Of a DNA stretch of 64,000 nt, positions 50,866-60,211 are shown piece by piece. The stretch comes from Snodgrassella alvi (GTDB lineage Bacteria; Pseudomonadota; Gammaproteobacteria; Burkholderiales; Neisseriaceae), in contig NZ_CP160328.2 of the NCBI RefSeq assembly GCF_040741455.2, positions 1,364,001-1,428,000 on the forward strand, read 5' to 3'. The notes below the pieces were generated by a model. The model had not been told where the DNA came from. It saw only the letters and a program-made list of their open reading frames with translations, and did not search any database. The translations under genes were made by a program, and so were the position numbers. Numbering within the stretch: position 1 is the first letter of the stretch; every line of letters starts with the position of its first letter.

Positions 50866-52563
50866 TTACGCCCAGTATTTCTTTTTCGAGGTTTTACCGA
50901 TACCGGGATTGAAGCTGTTGGTTGGATCAAGCTGACGATAGAATTTTTTTAATTCCGGCTTGGCATGATACAGGTGTCCGACATTGTGTTCCGCCGGATA
51001 TTGTGCACCACGCTGATCCAGCAGTACCAGCATTTCGTCTTCAACTTTATTGCAGTCAGTTCCCTTTTTGGCGATGTAATCCTGATGGAATACATGGCAG
51101 AAGAAGTGGCCGTAATACATTTTATGGATAAAGTGCTGATTGATGCTGTCAGGTAAGGTTTCAAACCATTCTGTATCATTGCGGCGCAAAGCTACATCCA
51201 GTGCAACAATGTTTTCTACGGTATCGCTGTGCACATTGCGGTAGGTAGTGGCGGCACCGGCTGCGGCAAAACGATGCAGCATGGCAGCTTCGGCTTCTTT
51301 TTCGTTACAGCGGAAATAGCTGCCGCTTTTCTGCTCAAAAAAGGTTTTTAAAAATGCTTCAGCTTCGGCAATGCCTTCATCTGCCATTTTCAATATTAGG
51401 TGATGCTCATAACGGTCTCGATAATCGCGGATGGACTGCGGTAAGTGCTGGGGCAGGAATTTGCAGATGAATACGGCAAAATGGTCAGAGAAATTCTTGG
51501 GAAAAAACGGAATTTTGGCCATGGTGCGGTCGACGAAATTCTTGAACGCAAACAGACGCGGCATCGCATCGGTACCGAATTTCTGGATGGCTACAAATAT
51601 GTCTTTGCCGTATACCGCTGCGATATCAAAAGCTTCGCGGTGCATGTATTCGCCGGATACCGGCAGATTTTTAAAGGTACCGAGAATATGGCGACGGATG
51701 TCGTCTAGCTCATGAGTATCATTGCTGCCGATGTAGAATACGGCAGAGGTTTTTTCCAGTGGGAATGTATCCAGACGTACGGCAAAAACCATCAGACGAC
51801 CGGCACTGCCGGAAGCTTCATAGTGGCGCGCAGGATCGGCGTTAAAGCGCGCTGGTGTGTCGGCATCTATTTCGCGTACGTGGTTGCGGTAGTCGTGGTC
51901 ATGCCCCATACCTGCATCGCGTTTGATATCTTTTTCGGTGTAATGGCGGTTTTGCAGATTAGTCAGAATGGTTTCGGGATCGTCTCCCAGCTCTATGCCA
52001 AGGTGGTTAACCAGATGTAGCTGGCTGTTTTCATCTAGCTGGGCGAAAACCGCCATCTGGGTATAAGCGGGGCCACGCTGAATAAGCGAACCGCCAGAGT
52101 TATTGCAGACGCCACCCATTACTGAAGCTCCGATACAGGATGAACCAATCACAGAATGCGGGCCGCGCTGGTATTTTTTCAGTTCTTTTTCCAGCCGGTA
52201 GAGGGTACTGCCAGGCAGACACACGACTTGTTCACCATTTTCAATCACCTGAATACCATCCAGCCGACGGGTGCTGACTATCACAATTGGCCGGTCGTAA
52301 TCGTTGCCATCCGGTGTGGAACCACCGGTGAGCCCGGTATTGGCAGATTGGGTGATGACAATTACATCGGCTTCGACACAGGCTTTTAACACACGCCACT
52401 GTTCAACCAGTGTGCCCGGAAGCACGACGGCTAACGCATTGCCCACACCAAACCGAATACCCTGCCGGTATGGCAAGGTGTGCGCAGGATCAGTAAGGGT
52501 GTGCTCGTTACCAACTATCCCCTGTAATGTTTGAATCAGTTGTGACTGTGTATGGACATCCAT
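50866..52563 (-). CDS. dld: Quinone-dependent D-lactate dehydrogenase
   Basis: FAD enzyme at the inner membrane oxidising D-lactate to pyruvate with electrons to quinone. At 565 residues it is the length of E. coli-type Dld. The FAD-binding domain contains VITQSANTGLTGGSTPDGND and VIGSSCIGASVMGGVCNNSG. The C-terminal portion carries the membrane-binding cap of the Dld family (ending near PTNSFNPGIGKTSKKKYWA). A dedicated terminator follows it. Confidence 0.97.
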   Translation of the reverse strand: MDVHTQSQLIQTLQGIVGNEHTLTDPAHTLPYRQGIRFGVGNALAVVLPGTLVEQWRVLKACVEADVIVITQSANTGLTGGSTPDGNDYDRPIVIVSTRRLDGIQVIENGEQVVCLPGSTLYRLEKELKKYQRGPHSVIGSSCIGASVMGGVCNNSGGSLIQRGPAYTQMAVFAQLDENSQLHLVNHLGIELGDDPETILTNLQNRHYTEKDIKRDAGMGHDHDYRNHVREIDADTPARFNADPARHYEASGSAGRLMVFAVRLDTFPLEKTSAVFYIGSNDTHELDDIRRHILGTFKNLPVSGEYMHREAFDIAAVYGKDIFVAIQKFGTDAMPRLFAFKNFVDRTMAKIPFFPKNFSDHFAVFICKFLPQHLPQSIRDYRDRYEHHLILKMADEGIAEAEAFLKTFFEQKSGSYFRCNEKEAEAAMLHRFAAAGAATTYRNVHSDTVENIVALDVALRRNDTEWFETLPDSINQHFIHKMYYGHFFCHVFHQDYIAKKGTDCNKVEDEMLVLLDQRGAQYPAEHNVGHLYHAKPELKKFYRQLDPTNSFNPGIGKTSKKKYWA

Positions 52564-52663
52564 ACGACTTCTCCTTGTTATAGCGTTAATTATTCAAAAT
52601 CAATTGCAGCCATTGTAGAACAGTTATATGTTAACGAAAAGAGTTGTGGTGCAGTGGTTATAT

Positions 52664-54505
52664 TCAGTTCTCAGGCAAAAAACCGCCGCTCTGGCGCTGC
52701 CACAACATGGCATAAACACCGTTTCGAGCCAGTAGCTCGCTATGGGTGCCTTGCTCAACTATCTGTCCTTTGTCCATGACAATCAGTCGATCCATGGCGG
52801 CAATGGTTGATAGGCGATGTGCAATGGCCACTACAGTTTTGCCCTGCATCAGACGGGTCAGGTTTTCCTGAATCGCGGCTTCTACTTCTGAATCTAGGGC
52901 GCTGGTGGCTTCATCTAACAGCAGAATCGGCGCATCTTTTAAAATCACCCGCGCAATAGCAATGCGCTGACGTTGGCCACCGGACAGTTTCACACCACGC
53001 TCTCCGACGTGTGCATCATAGCCATGTCGTCCTCGGGTATCGCTCAGACCCGGAATAAAGCCGTCTGCAGCGGCCTGCTGTGCCGCCTGCTGCATGGCTG
53101 ATTCAGAAGCATCAGGGCGGCCATAGACAATATTGTCCCGCACGGAACGGTGCAGCAACGATGTATCCTGTGTAACGAGCCCTAGTGCAGCACGCAAACT
53201 GTCTTGTGTGACATCGCGGATATCCTGCCCGTCTATTAAAATGCGCCCACTCTGCACGTCATAAAACCGCAGTAACAGGTTAGTAAGTGTGGTTTTACCT
53301 GCACCACTACGTCCGACCAGACCGACTTTTTCGCCGGCGCGGATGTGCAGATTAAAATCGTTTAATAGGGGTTTGTCAGCACTGTAGGCAAAGCTGATAT
53401 GCTCAAAATCAATGGCGCCGTGGTTTACTTTTAATGGCAAGGCTTTAGGTTTGTCGACTATGGCATGAGGACGGGATAAGATGTTCATGCCGTCTTCAAC
53501 GGTACCAATGTTTTCAAACAGGCGCGCACTTTCCCACATTACCCAGCGTGACAGCCCATTGATGCGTGAGGCCATAGCCGTAGCGGTGGCAATGGCGCCG
53601 ACTCCCACTTGCCCGTTTATCCATAGCCAGATGCCCAGACCAGCTGAGCTGACCACCAATAAAATATTGATAGCGGTACTCAGGCTGTCTAGCAAAGTTG
53701 CCAGCCTCATCTGAGCATTCACTGTAACCAGAAACTCCTGCATGGAAGCTTTGGCATAAGCTGCTTCACGCGCGCTGTGAGAAAACAGTTTCACGGTGGC
53801 AATGTTTGTATAGGCATCGGTGATGCGTCCGGTCATCAGGCTGCGTGCATCTGCCTGCTGCTGTGCCGTTTTGGATAGGCGCGGAATCAGAAAGCGCAAT
53901 ACCAGTACAAACAGCACAATCCACATGATAAAGGGTAGCAACAGCCAACCGTCCATACCGGCCAGTATGATGCCGCTGGTGACGAAATATACCAGCACAT
54001 ACACCAGCATATTGGCTACTGACATCACAGTGTCGCGCACCGCCAAGGCCGTTTGCATCACTTTAGCTGACACGCGTCCGGCAAATTCGTCTTGATAAAA
54101 ACCCATGCTTTGGCCAAGCATCAGACGATGAAAATTCCAGCGCAGGCGCATCGGAAAGGCACCCTGAAGCGTCTGAAACTGTACATTGGAAGATAGGAAA
54201 GACCAGAATATGCTGAACACCATGACCGCTGCCATTAGCAGCAGTTCGTGGCCTTTTTCCGGCCACAATCTGGCCGGTGCATACGCCCCCAGCCAATCGA
54301 TAACGGTGCCGAGAAAGCGAAACACCAGTGCTTCTAGTATCCCGGTACCTATGGTCATTATAACCATCACCAGTAGCCACAGCCGCGCGCCTTCCAGACA
54401 GCTCCAGATAAATGGCAGTACACCTTTTTTTGGCGGCTGCGGCAAGGTTTCAGGGTATGCATCAATGCGGTTTTCAAACCAGCTGAAGAATCGGTTCAGT
54501 AACAT
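52664..54505 (-). CDS. ABC transporter, fused permease and ATPase
   Basis: A 613-residue half-transporter of the exporter (MsbA-like) class. The membrane domain with six helices covers about residues 30-340, and the ATPase domain follows: Walker A GRSGAGKTTL, Q-loop LVTQDTSLL, signature LSGGQRQR, Walker B ILLLDEATSALD, and H-loop AHRLST. Substrate unknown; multidrug or lipid-linked export is typical. It acts as a homodimer. It lies about 100 bp upstream of dld on the same strand. Confidence 0.94.
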   Translation of the reverse strand: MLLNRFFSWFENRIDAYPETLPQPPKKGVLPFIWSCLEGARLWLLVMVIMTIGTGILEALVFRFLGTVIDWLGAYAPARLWPEKGHELLLMAAVMVFSIFWSFLSSNVQFQTLQGAFPMRLRWNFHRLMLGQSMGFYQDEFAGRVSAKVMQTALAVRDTVMSVANMLVYVLVYFVTSGIILAGMDGWLLLPFIMWIVLFVLVLRFLIPRLSKTAQQQADARSLMTGRITDAYTNIATVKLFSHSAREAAYAKASMQEFLVTVNAQMRLATLLDSLSTAINILLVVSSAGLGIWLWINGQVGVGAIATATAMASRINGLSRWVMWESARLFENIGTVEDGMNILSRPHAIVDKPKALPLKVNHGAIDFEHISFAYSADKPLLNDFNLHIRAGEKVGLVGRSGAGKTTLTNLLLRFYDVQSGRILIDGQDIRDVTQDSLRAALGLVTQDTSLLHRSVRDNIVYGRPDASESAMQQAAQQAAADGFIPGLSDTRGRHGYDAHVGERGVKLSGGQRQRIAIARVILKDAPILLLDEATSALDSEVEAAIQENLTRLMQGKTVVAIAHRLSTIAAMDRLIVMDKGQIVEQGTHSELLARNGVYAMLWQRQSGGFLPEN

Positions 54506-54629
54506 ACTGCATAAACTTTCTGCATAATGGTGCCAAATCGGCGGTACTCGCTGCGGGGACAGCAGGAATAATGATGAATGAAATCATTATACATAATCTG
54601 AAATATAAATCAGCTTTGAGGGTTTGTGT

Positions 54630-54635
54630 TAAAAT
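54630..54635 (+). promoter_or_regulatory. -10 element of the rnpB promoter
   Basis: TAAAAT lies 6 bp before the first base of the RNase P RNA helix P1, at the right distance for a start at the mature 5' end. I see no good -35 hexamer at the expected position. Confidence 0.5.
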
Positions 54636-54641
54636 CGCGCC

Positions 54642-55006
54642 GGCACATCAGCATACCAGACAGTCGCTGTGTACTTTTAAGTGCATGGAGGAAAGTCCGG
54701 GCTCCGCAGAGCAGAATGCCGGCTAACAGCCGGGCGCCGTGAGGCGACGGAAAGTGGAACAGAAAGCATAACCGCCGATGGCTATGTTTCATAGCACAGG
54801 TAAGGGTGAAATGGTGCGGTAAGAGCGCACCGTGCCGTTGGTAACAACGTGTAGCAGGCCAAACCCCATTCGGAGCAAGACCAAACAGAATGCGCTGACG
54901 CTGCTCGCCGAGCATTCGGGTAGGTTGCTTGAGCGGCACAGTAATGTATCGCCCAGATGAATGACTGTCCACGACAGAACCCGGCTTATCGGTTGTCTGA
55001 TGTGCC
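54642..55006 (+). ncRNA. rnpB: RNase P RNA (bacterial class A)
   Basis: Catalytic RNA for tRNA 5' processing. Helix P1 is formed by GGCACATCAG (54642-54651) and CTGATGTGCC (54997-55006). The universal sequences are present: GACAGTCGC, GAGGAAAGTCCGGGCTCC, AACAGAAAGCATAACCGCCGATGG, GGTAAGGGTGAAAT, and ACAGAACCCGGCTTATCGG. The length of about 365 bases fits class A. Confidence 0.97.
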
Positions 55007-55610
55007 CTTGCATCTTTCTAAATTTTTTGCTCTGGCTACTTTTTCTCTAGCAGCCATGTACCGGCTAATCATTTATTACCAATGCTGTCACTGTTGAGTA
55101 CGGATTGGCAAATCGTGTGGGTCGGGTGCTGATAGCTTTCAGATTCACTAACTCAATCTACTGCGTTTACCCTTTTATTATCTGCTTTGCTGCTTTATTA
55201 ATTATTGTATCTTTGTCCAGTGTCAGACATATGTAATAAGAACAACAAAACGCAAAATTATGGTTTTACTTTCGCGCTGATGGAGCGAACCTAGTGTTCA
55301 CAAATCGGAAAAAATTAGGTATTAGACACGATTGCCCTGATTTATAAAACATACATAACCATCAGGCAGTATCTATTTGTCTGTATTTGAAAAATTAGGT
55401 TTTTGTTTGCATGCTAAGACTGCTTACAGCCGATGCTAACGATTATTAAGCGCGGTTAAACTTCAGGCGTAATACATGCTGTAGCAGGGGCTGGTGTATG
55501 AGCGGTCATTGCATTGTCTGTTAATTTAACGTTTATTCTGCTTGCAACAAGCTTTACACTGACAGCTGTTTTATGTCAGGCTTGGCAATTGTTTAATTTT
55601 CGGTATCAGC
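55007..55610. other. Spacer between rnpB and the MFS gene
   Basis: About 600 bp. A T-rich stretch (CATCTTTCTAAATTTTTT) follows rnpB. I see no gene, tRNA or strong hairpin; the frame at 55514-55723 is out of frame with the MFS gene and lacks coding character. Confidence 0.5.
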
Positions 55611-56918
55611 ATGCATACACGTCAGTTTCTGTCTTTGTACGGTTCGATTTTTTTTCTGTTTTCCGGTTACGGGCTGTTTCTGAATTCGGCTGGGGTGAAA
55701 CTATCCCAGATGGGAGTCAGTAATATCACCATTGGGGTGCTGAATGCTGGCTTTTTTATTGGTGGTACTATATCCGCCATTGTCTCCCACCGTATTATTT
55801 CGCGTGTTGGTCATATTCGCAGCTTCAGTGTTTTTGGTGCGCTGTTTGCCATTGCCGCCCTCGCCCATCTGATGGTGGAACAGCTGTGGATGTGGGGTGT
55901 GCTGCGTGCTGTATTGGGTTTTTGTCATTACAGTTTGCTGATGGTGGTGGAAAGCTGGTTTACGGCGCGTACTGTGCCACAGACACGCGCTAAGATACTG
56001 GCCTTATATGAAGTGGTGTATTACATTTCTTCTGCTACCAGTGTCTTGCTGCTGAGTCTGAATATGTCCAGTAATAACATCTTTACGCTGGCAGCGATAT
56101 TGGTGATAGCAGCGACACTGCCGGTAGGACTGACCAGAATGAAGCAGCCGGAGATTCCAAAGCGAGAGCGGATTAGTCTACCGCATGTGCTGTCGATCGT
56201 ACCGCTGGCGTGGATAGCCTGCTTTATGGCCGGCATATTCATCAATGGCTTCTTTACCATGGGCTCGGTGTTTATGCTGAAACTGGGCTACAGTTTACCT
56301 AAGGTTTCTCTTTTTCTGGGCTCGGCAATGGTGGGCGGCTTCACGATTCAGCTATTTATTGCGTGGCTCTCAAATAAATTTGGCCGTCCGCGCACCATTT
56401 TCGGCTGCGCCTGTGTCGCCACGACAGCAGCAATCAGTGGCATGATGCTGTTACTCATTCTACCGGGCAATATCTGGGCACAATGTGTAATCGCGCTGGC
56501 TATCGGTTGCAGTGGCTTTCCCATGTATGCTCTGGGGCTTGCACGAGCCAATGATGTACTGCCAGCCAATATGAATACGGTGGAAGTTAACCGCTGCCTG
56601 CTGTTTGTATATGGTCTGGGTTCATTAGTGGCACCATTGCTGCTGGGTACAATGATGCAGCTATTTAACCATTTCGGTTTTTATAGCGTTTATGCAATTA
56701 TGGCTGCTTTGCTGGCAATTTACGCGTTTATGCAGCCCTCTGTTCCGGTTTCCCAGCGCAGTGTTTATGTACCGGTATCGGGTAATGTGGGACCGATGAC
56801 CGCTGAGCTCGACCCGCGTAATAATGCAGCTACAGACACGCCATATGATGCACATAGTGCTGAGCAGCATGTGCATGATACTTTACAAAATTCTGATAGT
56901 CAGCATGGGGATAATTAA
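55611..56918 (+). CDS. MFS transporter (YcaD-like)
   Basis: A 435-residue major facilitator with about 12 membrane helices over residues 1-380 and a hydrophilic tail (about 50 residues, rich in Asp, Asn and His). The first helix begins FLSLYGSIFFLFSGYGLFLN. The loop after the second helix contains SHRIISRVGHIRSFSVFG (MFS loop A type), and the repeat's equivalent appears as WLSNKFGRPRTIFGC. Substrate unknown. The tail ends SDSQHGDN and is probably cytoplasmic. A strong hairpin follows. Confidence 0.88.
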   Translation: MHTRQFLSLYGSIFFLFSGYGLFLNSAGVKLSQMGVSNITIGVLNAGFFIGGTISAIVSHRIISRVGHIRSFSVFGALFAIAALAHLMVEQLWMWGVLRAVLGFCHYSLLMVVESWFTARTVPQTRAKILALYEVVYYISSATSVLLLSLNMSSNNIFTLAAILVIAATLPVGLTRMKQPEIPKRERISLPHVLSIVPLAWIACFMAGIFINGFFTMGSVFMLKLGYSLPKVSLFLGSAMVGGFTIQLFIAWLSNKFGRPRTIFGCACVATTAAISGMMLLLILPGNIWAQCVIALAIGCSGFPMYALGLARANDVLPANMNTVEVNRCLLFVYGLGSLVAPLLLGTMMQLFNHFGFYSVYAIMAALLAIYAFMQPSVPVSQRSVYVPVSGNVGPMTAELDPRNNAATDTPYDAHSAEQHVHDTLQNSDSQHGDN

Positions 56919-56948
56919 TACGTGTAGACAATTCCTGCAACTTTACAA

Positions 56949-56993
56949 AACAAACTGTCCGAAATAGTTAAGCTATTTCGGACAGTTTGTTTG
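56949..56993. terminator. Long hairpin between the MFS and acyltransferase genes
   Basis: A perfect 17-bp stem CAAACTGTCCGAAATAG / CTATTTCGGACAGTTTG with a 5-base loop (56951-56989), followed by TTTGTTGG on the plus strand and TTTTGTAAAG on the minus strand. It ends both converging genes. Confidence 0.85.
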
Positions 56994-57007
56994 TTGGTGT
57001 AAGAACT

Positions 57008-58144
57008 TTATTGTTTTAACCACGGCGATTTACGCCGGCCTGAGGCCATAAACGGTTTTTCGATATACTGATACGTGAGCGTGCAAATAATCAATACACT
57101 CACCAATACTAGGGTAGCTAATAAAGTGTATTCGGTCTGACTCAAGTTAATTGTATTAAGCTGTATGGTTTTATTCAGACAAAACCAACCTATTCCGTGG
57201 AGCAGATAAATGCTGTAGCTGGCATCACCCAGCCGCACGAAGGCTTTCAATCGCAGTAATCCGAAAAGATCACCACCCAACGCGATGAGGATAAAGAGTA
57301 GTCCATACAAGGGGAGAAAGCTGATTTGGTAGCGGCCATTTGTGATACTAAAAATCAGCAGCAGAATAAGCACGCTCCCGTAATCACACATTTTTTTGGG
57401 TGCTTGTACGGTGTCGGACACCGCTCTGGCAAGTACGCCGACGGCAAAGCAGGCAATAAAATACGCTTTTTGTGCATTGAATGCAGCGATTCCATAAGCT
57501 GAGATAAATAAGACAACCAATGCCAATGGTAACAAACCAGTTTTCTGGCGTAGGAGACACCACAATGGCAGGGAGAAATAGAATGCCCATTCCCAGTATA
57601 AGCTCCATGCTACACCAGCGTTTATTAGGCGCGCATCCTGCATGCCAAACAGGGCGGGTTTGATGCCGCTGATGCCGGCATCAAACCAGTAATATAGGTT
57701 TAGCAGCATATCGCGGCTGACGAATGTGTGCCGTTGCAGATACAGTGCCAGCAGTACGCAACAGGCGGAGGAAAGATAAAACAGCGGGGCGATTCGCAGG
57801 AAGCGTTTGCGGTAAAACGTCAGCCACGAAGCCGGACTGCTTCGGGCAAACAGGTAGCCTGACAGCATAAAAAATAAGCTGACGCCGAAAGGACCCATAC
57901 GCAGATTGAGCTGATTATAGCTAAATACCGCGGGTGTCCATGGTTGACCATGTAGATAATGGTAACTATAAACAAAATGGTGCATAGCGACGCTAAATGC
58001 CAGTATAAAGCGTAGGCCATCCAACCGTTCAACGCGCCGGTCTTCGGCTGCATCCATAAAAGCAAACAGCCGTGAACCGAACAGTATCCAAGATAGTAAT
58101 AATAATCCCAGTATCCAGACATACATCTGGTATGAATAAAGCAT
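57008..58144 (-). CDS. Acyltransferase family 3 membrane protein
   Basis: A 378-residue protein with about ten membrane helices. It has RRVERLDGLRFILAFSVAMHHF, the AT3 motif carrying the likely catalytic His, then FGVSLFFMLSGYLFAR and YRKRFLRIAPLFYLSS. Such enzymes O-acetylate surface carbohydrates or peptidoglycan. No SGNH domain is attached and no glycan cluster surrounds it, so the acceptor is unknown. It lies downstream of cysJ on the same strand, at the place where cysI might be expected. Confidence 0.92.
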   Translation of the reverse strand: MLYSYQMYVWILGLLLLSWILFGSRLFAFMDAAEDRRVERLDGLRFILAFSVAMHHFVYSYHYLHGQPWTPAVFSYNQLNLRMGPFGVSLFFMLSGYLFARSSPASWLTFYRKRFLRIAPLFYLSSACCVLLALYLQRHTFVSRDMLLNLYYWFDAGISGIKPALFGMQDARLINAGVAWSLYWEWAFYFSLPLWCLLRQKTGLLPLALVVLFISAYGIAAFNAQKAYFIACFAVGVLARAVSDTVQAPKKMCDYGSVLILLLIFSITNGRYQISFLPLYGLLFILIALGGDLFGLLRLKAFVRLGDASYSIYLLHGIGWFCLNKTIQLNTINLSQTEYTLLATLVLVSVLIICTLTYQYIEKPFMASGRRKSPWLKQ

Positions 58145-58234
58145 AATACTGCCCAGTAATATGGTTGGCTACCACGACATATTAACGGGTTTGATTAGGA
58201 TAGTTGAATTTTTATTACCAGAATGATGCAAGTT

Positions 58235-60019
58235 TCAATAGACATCGCGCTGATATCGCTGCTCTTGTCTAAGTTCACTCAGGTATTCATCGGCGTCTTC
58301 GGTGCTAAGCTGCCCTTGTGCTGACACAATGTCTAAGAGCGCTTGCTCTACATCTCGCGCCATTTTAGTGGCATCGCCACACACATAGATATGTGCTCCG
58401 CGTTGCAGCCATGCCCAGATATCGGCGGCTTGTTCACGCAGTTTGTGCTGCACATAGATTTTTTCATTAGCCTGCCGGCTCCATGCGAAATCGTAACGTG
58501 TCAGCAATCCGTTTTTGCGGTATTGCAGCCATTCAGCCTGATAAAGGAAATCATCGGTAAATTTCTGATTCCCAAAAAACAGCCAGTTGTCGCCACTGGC
58601 ACCGTCAGCGTCGCGCTGCTGCATAAATGCACGGAATGGTGCGATACCGGTGCCGGCGGCAATCATGATAATAGGCGTAGCGCTATCTTCAGGTAAGCGG
58701 AAGCGGTGGTTTTCTTCGATAAATACGCGTACAGGTTCGCCCTCTTGCAAGTGTTCTCCCAGAAAACCGGAGGCACCGCCGGTGTATTGCTGCCCTCGTT
58801 GGCTGAAGCGTACCACGCCGACCGTTAAATGGACTTCTTCGCCAACTTCGTCCTGACTGGAAGCAATGGAATACAGGCGCGGGGTCAGTGGACGAAACAG
58901 GTCGTGCAGTGCTTGTGCGCTGAGTACATGGGGGTAAGTAGCCAGCAGACTCACCGGCGGGGTGGTGGCAATCAGCTGTCTGAGTGCCTCGGCATCAGCA
59001 ATGATTTCATTAAGCTCTGTATTCTGTATCTGCTGCGCATAGGCCTGAACCAGCGCTGGTGTGTTTTGGGTAATGTCGAGCTCCTGCTGTAATGCCTGTG
59101 CAACGGGTATTTCGCGACCATCGCTCAGCCGTACTGATGCTGCTTTATCGACCTGTGTATGTTGCAAAATTTCGTCTACCAGTGTGTCTGCGTTCTGATA
59201 GTACACGCCCAGCGCATCCCCAGGTTGATAGTGGATACCGGAGCCACTGAGATCTATTTCGACGTGTTCGACATCTTTATTGGCATTGGGGGTAGTAATA
59301 CGTTGACGCAGGCTCAGGCTGGCAGTAAAAGGCGCAGCTCGAGTGAATACCGCGGTCTGAGCGGCTACAACGCTTTGCTGAACCTCTGTATTTTCGCCAG
59401 CCTGAGTGGTGTTCAGCTCACTGATGATGGCAACAATTGTGTCCTGCCACGCGGCTGCACTGCTCTGGTAGTCAACGTCACAATCTACCCGTTCGGCCAG
59501 ACGCTCGCCACCAAGCTGTGCCAGTAGTTGGTCAAAATCCTTGCCACACTGGCAAAATTGCGGATAGCTGCTGTCACCTAGGCCTAGCACGGCAAAGTGA
59601 AGCTGATTCAGCACAGGTGCTTTTTTACCAGATAGGTATTTATACAACGGCAAAGCTTCTTCCGGCGGCTCGCCCTCGCCCTGTGTGGAGGTGACAAGTA
59701 GAAGAATGTCTTCACTGACCAGTTGTTTGTTTTTGTAATCGCCGCAAGCAGTTAGGGTCGCACTGATACCGGCTGCTTCTAGTTTCAGTTGCAGGTTTTC
59801 AGCCACGCGGCGAGCATTACCGGTTTGTGATGCAGACAATACCCGTACGTTGCGCGCTATTGGTGCTGTGCTGTTGATGGCGGCTGCGGTCGCCGTGGCA
59901 GAGGAGGTGGTAACTGTCTGCTGGCTTTGTGCCCATGTATAGCCAGAGAGCCACGCCAGCTGCGTTGGCGACAGCTGATTTAAAGATTGCAACAATTCGG
60001 GAGATAGAGGGATGGTCAT
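58235..60019 (-). CDS. cysJ: Assimilatory sulfite reductase flavoprotein subunit
   Basis: NADPH-dependent alpha subunit passing electrons through FAD and FMN to the hemoprotein CysI. The 594-residue protein has an FMN flavodoxin domain (LSASQTGNARRVAENLQ and TSTQGEGEPPEEALPLYKYL), an FAD domain with PRLYSIASSQ and GGASGFLGEHL, and an NADPH domain (MIAAGTGIAPFRAFMQQR), ending in the terminal aromatic RDVY. cysI is not in the window. cysN lies 3 kb upstream, separated by ldh and a repressor gene. Confidence 0.97.
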   Translation of the reverse strand: MTIPLSPELLQSLNQLSPTQLAWLSGYTWAQSQQTVTTSSATATAAAINSTAPIARNVRVLSASQTGNARRVAENLQLKLEAAGISATLTACGDYKNKQLVSEDILLLVTSTQGEGEPPEEALPLYKYLSGKKAPVLNQLHFAVLGLGDSSYPQFCQCGKDFDQLLAQLGGERLAERVDCDVDYQSSAAAWQDTIVAIISELNTTQAGENTEVQQSVVAAQTAVFTRAAPFTASLSLRQRITTPNANKDVEHVEIDLSGSGIHYQPGDALGVYYQNADTLVDEILQHTQVDKAASVRLSDGREIPVAQALQQELDITQNTPALVQAYAQQIQNTELNEIIADAEALRQLIATTPPVSLLATYPHVLSAQALHDLFRPLTPRLYSIASSQDEVGEEVHLTVGVVRFSQRGQQYTGGASGFLGEHLQEGEPVRVFIEENHRFRLPEDSATPIIMIAAGTGIAPFRAFMQQRDADGASGDNWLFFGNQKFTDDFLYQAEWLQYRKNGLLTRYDFAWSRQANEKIYVQHKLREQAADIWAWLQRGAHIYVCGDATKMARDVEQALLDIVSAQGQLSTEDADEYLSELRQEQRYQRDVY

Positions 60020-60144
60020 GGTTTGTGCTCAGTAAGGTGATGATTAATGTCATTATTTGGCGGTAGAATTCCATCCGGCCATACTAGCAAGCACTGGGAA
60101 GTTTGAGAAAGAAATGGCGCTTATTTAGTTAGAATCGGTAAGCA

Positions 60145-60172
60145 TATATAAAATGGCAGCCCGCAGGCTGCC
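60145..60172 (-). terminator. Terminator of the L-lactate dehydrogenase gene
   Basis: A perfect 7-bp stem GGCAGCC / GGCTGCC with a 4-base loop (60155-60172), followed on the minus strand by ATTTTATATATG, about 40 bp past the ldh stop codon. Confidence 0.75.
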
Positions 60173-60211
60173 TTGAGAAGAGGAATCTGGATTGTTTTAA
60201 GACTGTCTGTT

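Noticed and set aside
57008-58144. Surface glycan locus suggested by the acyltransferase
   Set aside because: No glycosyltransferase, flippase or polymerase genes are adjacent; a single AT3 gene does not define a locus.
60155-60172. DNA uptake sequence of the Neisseriaceae within the ldh terminator (AGGCAGCCTG resembles a Kingella-type dialect)
   Set aside because: Only 10 of 12 bases match and I did not see the 12-mer repeated through the 64 kb, whereas true uptake sequences recur about once per kilobase.
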